Source: an uncultured Clostridia bacterium (lineage in GTDB: Bacteria; Bacillota_A; Clostridia; TANB77; CAG-508). Taken from it: a stretch of 64,000 nucleotides of DNA. Location of the stretch: positions 96,254 to 160,253 of the forward strand of contig CALYAC010000002.1 in NCBI GenBank assembly GCA_944393405.1, given 5' to 3'. This document shows positions 36,949-47,270 of the stretch, in pieces. Position numbers and translations under genes: made by a program. Within the stretch, counting starts at the first letter, position 1. Each line of letters begins with the position of its first letter. The notes under the pieces are model-generated. The model had not been told where the DNA came from. It searched no databases and saw only the letters and a program-made list of their open reading frames with translations.

Positions 36949-37623
36949 TTATTCTTCATCTTCAACAATTATATTTTCATCTACTGTATTCTTTTTACTT
37001 TTTTTGTTATTATTATCAGTTGTTTCATTTTTTAATATATTAGTATCTTCATCTATATCATTTGTTTCATCTTCTGATATAGCATTAGCTACTTCGTTTG
37101 TAATATCGTTTTCAGTATCATTAATTACCTCATTAGATATATCGTTTTCTATTATTTTATTGTTCTCTATTTCATTTACATATTCTTCGTATTTGAATTT
37201 TCTACTTTCACTAACCATATTAGTTACAGGTACTTGTACATTTTTTATAAATATACATTCTAAAACTACAGCAATTATAAGTGGAATTAATAAAACTGAC
37301 ACTCTTTTAAATAATATATTTAAACTTAATTTATTTTCTTTATAGCTATAATATGAATTTGCTAAAGCTGGCAATACTATTAGTCCATTTATTGGTGCAA
37401 ATAGAAATATAACAAGATCTTTACCTGTTCCTGTTTTATACATTTCATCTAATCCAATGGTACTAACCCAATGAGCAAATAATGTTAATACATATACTAT
37501 TGCAACTCCAGCTACAATAAATATAAATTTTTCTTTTTTATCAATATTTTTTAAAAACTTAAACATTAAAAATATACAAAGTGCATTTAATATTACAACA
37601 AATAATAAAATTAACCAAATCAT
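36949..37623 (-). CDS. Hypothetical protein with four membrane helices and acidic tail
   Basis: A protein of 224 residues. Helices near 1-23, 31-52, 68-90 and 104-126 (IWLILLFVVILNALCIFLMF, FIFIVAGVAIVYVLTLFAHWV, VIFLFAPINGLIVLPALANS, VLLIPLIIAVVLECIFI), then a cytoplasmic or external tail of about 90 residues rich in Glu, Asp, Asn and Ile/Val repeats (NDITNEVANAISEDETND). Unknown function. It lies 21 nt from mutL. Confidence 0.6.
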   Translation of the reverse strand: MIWLILLFVVILNALCIFLMFKFLKNIDKKEKFIFIVAGVAIVYVLTLFAHWVSTIGLDEMYKTGTGKDLVIFLFAPINGLIVLPALANSYYSYKENKLSLNILFKRVSVLLIPLIIAVVLECIFIKNVQVPVTNMVSESRKFKYEEYVNEIENNKIIENDISNEVINDTENDITNEVANAISEDETNDIDEDTNILKNETTDNNNKKSKKNTVDENIIVEDEE

Positions 37624-37644
37624 ATTTTTCTCCTTTTTTTATTA

Positions 37645-40068
37645 TTATCTTCTAGAGAATTTTCTTTCTATATCATTTTTTGTCATTCTAATTGCTGTTG
37701 GTCTTCCATGTGGGCATGTAAATGGGTTAGGTAGTACTAATAATTGTTTCATTAAGTTATCCACTTCTTCCCTTGTCAATGCCATATTTGCTTTCACAGC
37801 AGCTTTACACGCAACAGTTGCAATGAATTTTTCTTCTATTTCTTGTTTTGCAGTTCTTGCTACAGTATTTATTTCATCTAGTGTTTCTATAAATAATTCT
37901 TTTGTATCTAAATCTATACATACTGTTGGAACTCCTGTTAGTTTAATGGTATTTTCACCAAATTCTTCTAATTCAAATCCTGCTTTTTTAAATATATCCA
38001 TATTATCTTTCGCAATTTGCATATCTTTATGACTTAAATTAATGATATCTGGTAAAAGCATTAATTGAGAATCTTTTTTGTCATCACTATAATAATTAGC
38101 TTTTATTTTTTCATACATTATTCTTTCATGAGCTGCATGTTGGTCTATAATATATAGTTCACTATTCATTTCAACTATTATATATGTTGAAAATGCTATT
38201 CCTATAAATTTATAATCTGGTACTGACTCTTTAGATTGTTTGTCAAATATAGAGACATTTTCTACAGTCTTTAAATCTTGCTGGCTTATATCATATTTTG
38301 TTTCTTGTTCTTCTACTTTAGATTCATCTTTGATTTTTTTACCAAATGTTTTTTCATACATTTCTTCAAAATCTTGATTGCTTTCTTCTACTTTTAAATT
38401 TTCTAGTTCTTTTAATTTATTATTAATCTCTGATATATCCATTACTTTAGTAGCTTGATTATCAACCTCTTCTTTTATATCACTATCTTTACCTGTTTTA
38501 TTGTTATATATTTGTGCTATAAAGTTTTTAGTATCATCTATATCATCTTCTGTAGACTCTTCTTCTTTATTTTCTTGTTTTTCTTCTTTTTTCTTTCCTC
38601 CAAACATATTAAATAAAGCTCCAAATCTACTTTCTGTTTTATCGTCATTATTAGATTCATTATTAATGTTTTCTTTTTCTTCTGGTTTTAAATCTTCTAC
38701 TTTGTTATCTTCTAAGCTTTCTTTATTTTCTTCATTTTGAGGATTATTAGGAGATATATTAGTATTTGTACTTAATTCTTTTTGCAAACTTTTTACTAGA
38801 TCATTAACCATGTTTACTTTGTTAGATAATTCGTCATTTGCACTATTTTCAGAAGTATTTATGCTATTTATTTCTGATATATTTTTTATAGTATTTTCTT
38901 TATTTGAATTTAGTTTATTAATTTCTTCTAATATATCTATTTTAGGTGATTCTTGTTTTATTTGAGTATTATTACTTTGGTTATTTTTTATTTGAGTACT
39001 TTGCATAAATGAATTATTCATCTTCCAATTATTAGCTTGATTTTTTTCTAATTCAATCTTCGTCTTATCTGGAATTAAATCTTCTTTTAATAAACTATCT
39101 TTTATACTATGGTAAACAGCTTTAAATACTTTATTTTCATCTTCAAATCTAACTTCTAATTTAGCTGGATGTACATTAACATCGACTTTTTGAGGATTTA
39201 TCTCTAAATTAAGAACTAAAAATCCATATTTTCCAATCGTTAATAACCCTTTATAGCCTTGTTCAGCAGCACTTGTTAATACTTTATCTTTTATATATCT
39301 TTTATTAACAAAAAATAACTGATTTGATCTATTTGAACGCGCAACTACTGGCTTGCCGATAACTCCTTTTATTTTTATATCTTCATATTCATAATCAACA
39401 TCAATAATGTTTTCAGCAACATCTTTTCCATAAATACTATATATTACTGATTTCATATCACCATTGCCTGATGTTTGTATAATCACTTTACCTGAATTAA
39501 TTAATTTTATAGCAATATTTGGATTTACTAAAGCAATTCTAGTAACAACATCTTCTATATAACCTGCTTCTGTGAAATCCTTTTTCAAGAATTTATATCT
39601 AACAGGTGTATTATAGAATAAATCTGTAACAGTTATTGTTGTACCTTGAGGACATCCAGCATCCTCCATATTTATTACATTTCCACCTTTTACTTCGATT
39701 CTTTTTCCTATATCATTATCTATTGTTTTTGAAACTAGTTCAACATGGCTTATGGCAGCAATACTTGCTAAAGCTTCTCCTCTGAACCCCATTGATGTAA
39801 CTGTTTCTAGATCAGATGCTTCTCTTATTTTACTTGTTGCATGTCTTTCAAAAGCAATTTCCATATCATCTGGTAAAAATCCTTTTCCATTATCAGTTAT
39901 TCGGATATATGATATTCCACCATTTTTTGTTTCTATAGTTATTTGAGTTGCTCCTGCATCTATAGAATTTTCTACTAATTCCTTAACTACTGAAGCTGGT
40001 CTTTCTATAACTTCTCCTGCTGCTATTTTATTAATTGTTAAATCATCTAATAAAACTATGTTTCCCAT
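37645..40068 (-). CDS. mutL: DNA mismatch repair protein MutL
   Basis: MutL with endonuclease activity. The N-terminal GHKL ATPase has ELVENSIDAGAT, DNGKGF and GFRGEALASI. The C-terminal domain has the metal motif DQHAAHERIMYE (near residue 645) and zinc elements ACKAAV and CPHGRP. The linker between them is unusually long (about residues 345-610), Lys/Glu/Asn/Ser-rich and probably disordered, giving an 807-residue protein against about 620 in B. subtilis. Start ATG has GGAGG nine nt upstream. mutS is not in the window. Confidence 0.95.
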   Translation of the reverse strand: MGNIVLLDDLTINKIAAGEVIERPASVVKELVENSIDAGATQITIETKNGGISYIRITDNGKGFLPDDMEIAFERHATSKIREASDLETVTSMGFRGEALASIAAISHVELVSKTIDNDIGKRIEVKGGNVINMEDAGCPQGTTITVTDLFYNTPVRYKFLKKDFTEAGYIEDVVTRIALVNPNIAIKLINSGKVIIQTSGNGDMKSVIYSIYGKDVAENIIDVDYEYEDIKIKGVIGKPVVARSNRSNQLFFVNKRYIKDKVLTSAAEQGYKGLLTIGKYGFLVLNLEINPQKVDVNVHPAKLEVRFEDENKVFKAVYHSIKDSLLKEDLIPDKTKIELEKNQANNWKMNNSFMQSTQIKNNQSNNTQIKQESPKIDILEEINKLNSNKENTIKNISEINSINTSENSANDELSNKVNMVNDLVKSLQKELSTNTNISPNNPQNEENKESLEDNKVEDLKPEEKENINNESNNDDKTESRFGALFNMFGGKKKEEKQENKEEESTEDDIDDTKNFIAQIYNNKTGKDSDIKEEVDNQATKVMDISEINNKLKELENLKVEESNQDFEEMYEKTFGKKIKDESKVEEQETKYDISQQDLKTVENVSIFDKQSKESVPDYKFIGIAFSTYIIVEMNSELYIIDQHAAHERIMYEKIKANYYSDDKKDSQLMLLPDIINLSHKDMQIAKDNMDIFKKAGFELEEFGENTIKLTGVPTVCIDLDTKELFIETLDEINTVARTAKQEIEEKFIATVACKAAVKANMALTREEVDNLMKQLLVLPNPFTCPHGRPTAIRMTKNDIERKFSRR

Positions 40069-40220
40069 TTCATTCCTCCGAATACTATTTCTTTTGATTA
40101 TTCCATAGAATTATATCATTAATATTATAATTTTGTATAGTTTTTTGTAAAATTTTTATTTATTTTTCCAAAATTGAAATTCTAGGTACATGTAATTCAT
40201 TTTTCATGTATCTGATTTTT

Positions 40221-40249
40221 TTGTAACCCTTTTTTTAATTTTGAATAAT
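40221..40249 (+). promoter_or_regulatory. Promoter of the small Cys-rich genes
   Basis: TTGTAA, a 17-nt spacer and AATAAT, about 56 nt before the first small gene. A further upstream inverted repeat (TACATG at 40187-40192 and CATGTA at 40205-40210) is a possible operator. It is divergent from mutL. A sporulation sigma factor is also possible (CATACTAA follows at 40256) but cannot be proven. Confidence 0.4.
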
Positions 40250-40304
40250 ATATACCATACTAAAGAATTAAAAACATTTTAATATATGTTAAGGAGGTCT
40301 TTAA

Positions 40305-40424
40305 ATGGGATGTTGTTGTAACAACAGTGAACTTTTATGGTTCATAATTTTATTCTTATTACTTTTCTGTTGCGGTGGTAACCGTTGTTGTAGCAATGAG
40401 TGCAATACTCCTTGTGGCTGCTAA
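40305..40424 (+). CDS. Small Cys-rich membrane-associated protein A
   Basis: A protein of 39 residues: MGCCCNNSELLWFIILFLLLFC, then CGGNRCCSNECNTPCGC. Ten Cys in 39 residues. The ribosome site is AAGGAGGT six nt before the ATG. It is the first of two tandem plus-strand genes of identical length and build. Such proteins occur in Firmicutes spore coats, but I cannot assign a family. Confidence 0.6.
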   Translation: MGCCCNNSELLWFIILFLLLFCCGGNRCCSNECNTPCGC

Positions 40425-40468
40425 TTTATTTACATTAATCTTTTCTTTGAAAGGGGTGAATTTTAAGT

Positions 40469-40588
40469 ATGCCAGAAAATAGAGGTTGTGGATGTGGTTT
40501 TGGATTTGGAGATGACTGCATCTGGATAATAATAGTTTTAATACTAATCTGTTGTTGTTGCGGTGGTAACAGAAACGGATGTTGCTAA
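40469..40588 (+). CDS. Small Cys-rich membrane-associated protein B
   Basis: A protein of 39 residues: MPENRGCGCGFGFGDDCIW, a hydrophobic helix of about 10 residues, then ICCCCGGNRNGCC. A paralogue of the preceding gene in architecture (helix then CGGNR block, Cys-rich end) though the sequence differs. Ribosome site AAGGGGTG ten nt upstream. A strong terminator follows at once. Confidence 0.6.
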   Translation: MPENRGCGCGFGFGDDCIWIIIVLILICCCCGGNRNGCC

Positions 40589-40595
40589 CAAAATA

Positions 40596-40628
40596 AAAAG
40601 TGGGATTTAATTTAGTTCCCACTTTTTT
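40596..40628 (+). terminator. Intrinsic terminator of the small Cys-rich operon
   Basis: A 10-bp perfect stem AAAAGTGGGA/TCCCACTTTT followed by TT in the U-run, 7 nt after the second small gene. Confidence 0.8.
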
Positions 40629-40646
40629 CTTTTAATTTGATTTTCT

Positions 40647-40814
40647 TTATCTGTTTTTTCTTTTTTTGCTTTCATACTTTACTTTTATTTTATTATCAGT
40701 CTTTCTTCTGTCTTCAATTCTTCTTCCTCCTGTTGTGTCTATTTCAGTTGTTCTTCTATCAGAATCTTTTTTTCTTCTATCTTCAAATAATCTACCTCTT
40801 CTATCTACTATCAC
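40647..40814 (-). CDS. Small basic protein with repeated DRR motif (55 residues)
   Basis: A protein of 55 residues starting with GTG: MIVDRRGRLFEDRRKKDSDRR, then GGRRIEDRRKTDNKIK. The DRR motif occurs four times, and the sequence is open with no stop on the minus strand. A weak AAAGG lies nine nt upstream. Not recognised; it could bind nucleic acid. It follows the two unknown genes in the same direction. Confidence 0.45.
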   Translation of the reverse strand: MIVDRRGRLFEDRRKKDSDRRTTEIDTTGGRRIEDRRKTDNKIKVKYESKKRKNR

Positions 40815-40866
40815 TTTATTTTTCCTTTCTTTAACATATATATTTATTGTTCCTATTTTTATTTTA

Positions 40867-41253
40867 TTATAACGTACTTATACTATTCATCTTCTCTAAC
40901 TCAGCTCTTCTCATATTAATCTTTTCTCTTAATGTCGCAACTTGATCTTTATATAACAATATAAGAGAATTAATTTGTTCGTCTGTCATATTATTTGCTG
41001 ATTCTTCGTTACTTTCAAATTGTTTTTGTAAATTTAAAGTCTCATCAGTTTTTACTTCTACTTTAACTCCATCTTTAAATTCCTTTTTTTCAACAGGAGT
41101 TATTATATTTCTTACTCTTTCTTTTTGAAGGATTATATCTTTTTGAGTATAACCCAAATTATTTTTATCCTTTTTAAATAATCCTTTGAAAAAGTTTATA
41201 AATTTTGTAAAAAAGTTTTCCTTTCTTACCTGTAAAGATTTATCTCTATCCAT
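40867..41253 (-). CDS. Hypothetical protein, Lys/Glu-rich helical
   Basis: A protein of 128 residues starting MDRDKSLQVRKENFFTKFINFFKGLFKK, an amphipathic, basic N-terminus, then a helical region (QINSLILLYKDQVATLREKINMRRAELEKM) that is likely a coiled coil. No motif recognised. It starts three nt after the stop of the 388-residue gene, so the two are coupled; GGAGAG lies just before its start. Confidence 0.5.
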   Translation of the reverse strand: MDRDKSLQVRKENFFTKFINFFKGLFKKDKNNLGYTQKDIILQKERVRNIITPVEKKEFKDGVKVEVKTDETLNLQKQFESNEESANNMTDEQINSLILLYKDQVATLREKINMRRAELEKMNSISTL

Positions 41254-41256
41254 ACT

Positions 41257-42423
41257 TTACTCTCCTATTCCTTGTCCTTCGTTTTTATCTAATTGTGTTT
41301 TTTCACTTATTTCTGATTCTAATGATTGAAGTGTTTTTTCTAAACTCTTTTTTTCTGCTGCAAGTGATTTTAATTCATCTATCGGACTAGTTTTTTCTGA
41401 AGTACCTACATTTTCTATTTGATCGTTTCTATGTTTTTCTTCTAAACTGGCGTTTTGTCTACTAATTTGTTCTACTAAATCTATTTTTTCTCCTGGTCTT
41501 ATGCTTGAAAAAAATTCTGGACCTCTCTTTGAAAAATTTAAAACTATGGTTTCTGCTATAGCTGCTTGAGTTGCTGATGTTGATTTATCTTCTAAATATT
41601 TTTCAACTTGGCTAAACTCTACTCCTTTATTTAATAATTCCATAGCACCTAGAGCCATTTCCACTTCAGTTCCTCTAAAAGTTTCTTTAGCACTTAGTTG
41701 AATACATTTTTTCCATTCATCTGTCTTTTCTGGGTATATAAATGCTGCCGCCCTTTTGCTCCATTCTTCTTCATGTTCTCTTAGCACCTCATTAGCCTTA
41801 TACTGACTATTTTGTTCTTTTAATTTACTAATCATGCCTTGAGTATTTGCATCTATGTTTTCATGTCCACCTCTTAAAAACTCATAAAATTCTGGACCTC
41901 TTTTTGAAAAATTTAATATTACACTTTCTACTTTTGAATGACTACCTCCAGAAGTATCTAAGCCTGATAAATAGTTTTTCACATTTTCAAATTTTGCACC
42001 ATTTTCAAGCATTTGCATTGCTGTTATTGCAAATTCCAAATCACTACCGAGATATAAGTCATTAGATCTTCTCTCTACACATCTCTTCCATTCATCTAGT
42101 CTTTCAGGATATATAAATTGACTTCCAGCTTCTATCCACTCTGGCATATTTTCTTTAAGTCTAGCTTTTCTTTCTTCTCCTGATTTATGGTATTCATCTA
42201 TTTCCTCTTGCATTTCCCTATCAACTTCTGCTTTTGTCTTTCCATACATTTGAACATATACATTATTCACAGTGGCATCACATGAATATAGTTTATGACC
42301 ATTAAATTCAATCCATATAGACTTTCCTTCTTGTCTACATTTTATTAAATAATCTATACACTTATCTAAATCACCTAAAAAAGATTTATCTTCTACAGCA
42401 TTTGCTCTCGTTAAATTTTCCAT
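41257..42423 (-). CDS. Hypothetical protein with an internal tandem duplication
   Basis: A protein of 388 residues built of an N-terminal part (residues 1-90) and two similar modules of about 105-110 residues, both with the pattern FIYPE-(K/R)-xDEWK-(K/R)-C, then (E/G)xxxExALxAM, then VLNFSKRGPEF. It ends in a Glu-rich coiled coil. I do not recognise the module. It is the first gene of a three-gene unit with the two small genes to its left. Two cysteines (one in each DEWKxC) are conserved between the repeats. No transmembrane segment. Confidence 0.6.
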   Translation of the reverse strand: MENLTRANAVEDKSFLGDLDKCIDYLIKCRQEGKSIWIEFNGHKLYSCDATVNNVYVQMYGKTKAEVDREMQEEIDEYHKSGEERKARLKENMPEWIEAGSQFIYPERLDEWKRCVERRSNDLYLGSDLEFAITAMQMLENGAKFENVKNYLSGLDTSGGSHSKVESVILNFSKRGPEFYEFLRGGHENIDANTQGMISKLKEQNSQYKANEVLREHEEEWSKRAAAFIYPEKTDEWKKCIQLSAKETFRGTEVEMALGAMELLNKGVEFSQVEKYLEDKSTSATQAAIAETIVLNFSKRGPEFFSSIRPGEKIDLVEQISRQNASLEEKHRNDQIENVGTSEKTSPIDELKSLAAEKKSLEKTLQSLESEISEKTQLDKNEGQGIGE

Positions 42424-42519
42424 TTAAAGCCCCCTGCTTTTATCCTTACATTTTTTTATATTATTTCATAACTATTATTTTTTTTCAATATTTTATGACA
42501 TTTTTTTATTATTTTATAT

Positions 42520-42551
42520 AAAAAAGACTTTCAAAAAGCCTTGAAAGTCTT
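42520..42551 (-). terminator. Intrinsic terminator after tRNA-Gln
   Basis: In the minus-strand RNA AAGACTTTCAA pairs with TTGAAAGTCTT (11 bp) over a 6-nt loop, followed by a run of U. It ends the eno-tRNA transcript 20 nt after the tRNA. Confidence 0.85.
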
Positions 42552-42571
42552 AAAGAAAGTCTTAAATTAAC

Positions 42572-42646
42572 TGGCTGGGGTACTGTGATTCGAACACAGG
42601 AATGTCGGAGTCAGAGTCCGATGCCTTACCGCTTGGCGATACCCCA
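42572..42646 (-). tRNA. tRNA-Gln (anticodon CTG)
   Basis: All arms of the cloverleaf are visible: acceptor TGGGGTA/TACCCCA, anticodon arm TCGGA-CTCTGAC-TCCGA with CTG at 34-36, T arm CTGTG-TTCGAAT-CACAG, a G discriminator and an encoded CCA end. It decodes CAG. It is on the same strand as, and 76 nt after, eno, and may be part of that transcript. Confidence 0.95.
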
Positions 42647-42722
42647 ATATATGGAATACTTGATATAATAGATAAAACTATTATATCAAATATTCTTTAT
42701 TAATGTGTATATTTTTATTAAA

Positions 42723-44042
<1,320 letters not shown>

Positions 44043-44075
44043 TTATATTTTATAAAATAATAAGTAAAAGATAAA

Positions 44076-44882
44076 TTATAAATGTTTTAATATTTGACTT
44101 TTTACTGCATTTCTTTGTTCTTCTATTTGCTCAATATATGTTTTAGGCTTTGCCTGTTTTTCTTGCTCTTCTTTTTGTAACTTTCTTACTCTTTTTTTAC
44201 CTTTTATTTTATACACATTTCTTTGTTCTGCAAAATTTTCTTTTGCCTGTCTTTCCATTCTTTGAAACTCAGTTTCTTGAACATATTCAGTTTCTTTTCT
44301 TTCTTTATTATAATCTAATATCTTTTTTACTGGGTTCTTATATATAGATTCACTATAAACTTCTATATCTGGTTTAAAATATATATTTGCATTTATATAA
44401 TCATTTATTAGTTTTTTCTCTTTTCTAGTAAAATATTCCAAAGGCAATTTTAAATTATGATATTTCCATATAATATGTCTATCAATGTTTGAATAATTTG
44501 AAGAAATCAAATCTTCATAATTATATTCAATTTCAAATTTAAGACCTTCTATCCTAATTGTTAAATTGCTCCACAGTCTATGACCATTTTTTTTGAAAAT
44601 ATCTCTTATTTTTTTTATCTCATTATATAATTTTTCAACCAATTTAATATATTCTTCTTCATTCAAACTAAATTTATTTGGTATTTCATAAACATTTATA
44701 GGGTTCTTCTTCAGTATTCCTTTAGGAAAATAGTAAAAGAATAGTTCCCCTGTCTCTAACCCTTGCATTTTCTCCTCTACAGAAGCATATAGATATATTC
44801 TATCCCATTTTTCTGGTATAAGATAAAATAATTGTTTCTGTAATTCAGAGTAAACCTTTCTTATCTCTGAATTTTCTATCAT
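44076..44882 (-). CDS. YezG-like (DUF600) protein with a charged tail
   Basis: A protein of 268 residues. Residues about 1-145 fit the YezG/DUF600 immunity family: IRKVYSELQKQLFYLIPEKWDRIYLYASV, ELFFYYFPKGI, IFKKNGHRLWSNLTIRIEGLKFEIEYNYEDLI and DRHIIWKYHNLKLPLEYF. YezG proteins are antitoxins of LXG toxins; no toxin is visible here. A C-terminal region of about 85 residues rich in Lys, Glu and Gln (EQRNVYKIKGKKRVRKLQKEEQEKQ) is extra. It lies inside the glycolysis operon between gpmI and eno, an odd place. Ribosome site TGGAGGAATATATG-type. Confidence 0.65.
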   Translation of the reverse strand: MIENSEIRKVYSELQKQLFYLIPEKWDRIYLYASVEEKMQGLETGELFFYYFPKGILKKNPINVYEIPNKFSLNEEEYIKLVEKLYNEIKKIRDIFKKNGHRLWSNLTIRIEGLKFEIEYNYEDLISSNYSNIDRHIIWKYHNLKLPLEYFTRKEKKLINDYINANIYFKPDIEVYSESIYKNPVKKILDYNKERKETEYVQETEFQRMERQAKENFAEQRNVYKIKGKKRVRKLQKEEQEKQAKPKTYIEQIEEQRNAVKSQILKHL

Positions 44883-44903
44883 ATATTCCTCCAGTTTTAT
44901 TGT

Positions 44904-46433
44904 TTATCCTATTATAATACTTTCTCCTGTCATTTCTTCAGGTTTCTCTAATCCCATTATATTAAGCATTGTTGGTGCTAAATCAGCAAGCTTTCCTTCT
45001 CTTAATTTTGCATCATCTTTTCCTACTAATATTAATGGTACAGGATTTGTTGTATGTGCTGTATGTGGCTCTCCTGTTTTATTATCAATCATTTGCTCTG
45101 CATTTCCGTGATCAGCTGTAATTAGCATTACTCCTCCGTTATTTCTTATAGCTTCTACAACTTTTCCTACACAATTATCAATTGTTTCAATTGCTTTAAC
45201 TGCAGCCTCTAAATTTCCTGTATGTCCAACCATATCTGGATTTGCATAATTTAATATTATACAATCATATTTCTTTGAATTAATTGCATCTATTACTTTT
45301 TCTGTTACTTCTGGTGCACTCATTTCTGGTTTTAAGTCATATGTTTCAACTTTTGGTGAAGGAACTAATATTCTATCTTCTCCTGGATATTGTTTTTCCT
45401 CTCCACCATTAAAGAAAAATGTTACATGAGCATATTTTTCAGTTTCTGCAATTCTTAATTGTGTTAATCCATGATTACTTATATACTCTCCAAAAGTATT
45501 TTTTAATGTTTCAGGCTTAAAAGCAATTTTTACATTTGGCATTGTTTCATCATATTGAGTAAAACAAACATAATTTAAGTTCATTTTCTTTGTTTCAAAC
45601 TCATTAAAATCTTTATCTACAATTGCTCTTGTAATTTCTCTTGCTCTATCAGGTCTAAAATTAAAAAATATTACAGAATCATTTTCTTCTATTTTAGCTA
45701 TTGGTTCATTATTTTGACAAATAACTGTTGGTTCTACAAATTCATCAAATACTTCCTTTTGGTAAGAGCTTTCTATAGCAGCAACTGCTGATGTAGCTTT
45801 TATACCTTCTCCATTAACCATGGCATCATAAGCTTTTTGTACTCTATTCCATCTCTTATCTCTATCCATGCTATAGAATCTTCCAGAAATACTTGCAATT
45901 TTTCCAACACCTTTTTCTTTCATTTTTTCTTCTAGTTTCATTATATAACTTTCTCCAGAAGTAGGTGGTGTGTCTCTACCATCCATAAAACAATGTACAT
46001 ATACATTTTCAAAATCTTTTCTTTTTGCAAGTTCAAGGATTGCAAATAAATGACGTATATGACTATGTACTCCTCCATCAGATAGTAATCCTAAAACATG
46101 TAATTTAGAATTATTTTTCTTTGCATTTTCAATAGCTTGAACTAATTCTTGATTACTAAAAAAGTCTCCATCTTCTATTGATTTTGTGATTCTAGTTAAT
46201 TCTTGATATACAATTCTTCCAGCCCCTATATTAGTATGTCCAACTTCTGAATTTCCCATCTGACCGTCTGGTAAACCAACATTTAAACCACTAGTATACA
46301 TTTTTGTTGTAGGGCATGTTTTCATAAGTTTATCTATATTTGGTGTATTTGCTATTTTTACTGCATTTCCTTTTTCATTTTCATTTATTCCAAATCCATC
46401 TAATATCATTAGCATTGTAACTTTTTTGTCCAT
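44904..46433 (-). CDS. gpmI: 2,3-bisphosphoglycerate-independent phosphoglycerate mutase
   Basis: Interconverts 3- and 2-phosphoglycerate with two metal ions. The product from ATG 46433 has MLMILDGFGINENEKGNA, GQMGNSEVGHTNIGAGRIVYQ with the phosphoserine, HCFMDGRDTPP, and NYANPDMVGHTG and LITADHGNAE metal ligands. An in-frame ATG 18 nt upstream (46451) has no ribosome site; GGAGAAG lies nine nt before ATG 46433. Family length about 510. Confidence 0.96.
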   Translation of the reverse strand: MDKKVTMLMILDGFGINENEKGNAVKIANTPNIDKLMKTCPTTKMYTSGLNVGLPDGQMGNSEVGHTNIGAGRIVYQELTRITKSIEDGDFFSNQELVQAIENAKKNNSKLHVLGLLSDGGVHSHIRHLFAILELAKRKDFENVYVHCFMDGRDTPPTSGESYIMKLEEKMKEKGVGKIASISGRFYSMDRDKRWNRVQKAYDAMVNGEGIKATSAVAAIESSYQKEVFDEFVEPTVICQNNEPIAKIEENDSVIFFNFRPDRAREITRAIVDKDFNEFETKKMNLNYVCFTQYDETMPNVKIAFKPETLKNTFGEYISNHGLTQLRIAETEKYAHVTFFFNGGEEKQYPGEDRILVPSPKVETYDLKPEMSAPEVTEKVIDAINSKKYDCIILNYANPDMVGHTGNLEAAVKAIETIDNCVGKVVEAIRNNGGVMLITADHGNAEQMIDNKTGEPHTAHTTNPVPLILVGKDDAKLREGKLADLAPTMLNIMGLEKPEEMTGESIIIG

Positions 46434-46474
46434 ATTCCTAATCTTCTCCATTTCTATTACAAATTTATTAATTG

Positions 46475-47227
46475 CTAATTATTAAAATTTACAATTTTGG
46501 CAAATTCTTCTGATTTCAAACTTGCTCCTCCTACTAATCCTCCATCTATATCTGACATTGAGAATAATTCTTTGGCATTTGAAGATTTTACACTTCCGCC
46601 ATATTGTATTATAACTTTTTCTGCTACATTCTTTCCATATATATCAGCTATTTTATTTCTTATTGCTTTAGTCATTTCGTTTGCATCATCACATGTAGCT
46701 GTCTTTCCTGTTCCAATTGCCCAAATTGGTTCATATGCAACTATTGTATTTGTAACTTGATCTTCTGTTAAACCATCTAAAGCCTTTTCTATTTGATCTG
46801 TTACAATTTCATTTGCTTTTCCAGCTTCTCTTTGCTCTAGAGTTTCTCCAACACAAACAATTGGATTTAGTCCATATTTAAAAGCTGCTTTTATTTTTTT
46901 ATTTACAGTTTCATCAGTTTCTGCAAAATATTGTCTTCTTTCAGAATGTCCTATAATAACATATTGAACTCCTATAGACTTAAGCATTTGTCCAGAAACT
47001 TCTCCTGTATAAGCTCCTGATTCTTCAAAATGCATGTTTTGAGCCCCTATCTTTATATTTGTATTTTGAGCAACTAATAGACTATAAAATAGATCTGTGT
47101 ATGGAACACATAAAATAACTTCATTTTCTGTATCTTTAACAAGTGGTGTCAATTCATCTATAAATTTTATAGCTTCATTTGGAAGCATATTCATTTTCCA
47201 GTTGCCTGCAATTACTTTTTTTCTCAT
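46475..47227 (-). CDS. tpiA: Triosephosphate isomerase
   Basis: Interconverts dihydroxyacetone phosphate and glyceraldehyde 3-phosphate. The 250-residue product has AGNWKMN, IIGHSERRQYFAETDE with the catalytic His, AYEPIWAIGTGKTAT with the catalytic Glu and QYGGSVKSSN. Full length. Confidence 0.98.
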   Translation of the reverse strand: MRKKVIAGNWKMNMLPNEAIKFIDELTPLVKDTENEVILCVPYTDLFYSLLVAQNTNIKIGAQNMHFEESGAYTGEVSGQMLKSIGVQYVIIGHSERRQYFAETDETVNKKIKAAFKYGLNPIVCVGETLEQREAGKANEIVTDQIEKALDGLTEDQVTNTIVAYEPIWAIGTGKTATCDDANEMTKAIRNKIADIYGKNVAEKVIIQYGGSVKSSNAKELFSMSDIDGGLVGGASLKSEEFAKIVNFNN

Positions 47228-47270
47228 AAACTTACTCCTTTTCTATATTATAAATAATATAACAGAGTTA

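Noticed and set aside
40359..40622. An 87-residue minus-strand frame opposite the Cys-rich genes
   Set aside because: No ribosome site, and it overlaps two convincing small genes and their terminator on the plus strand; its frame is an antisense shadow.
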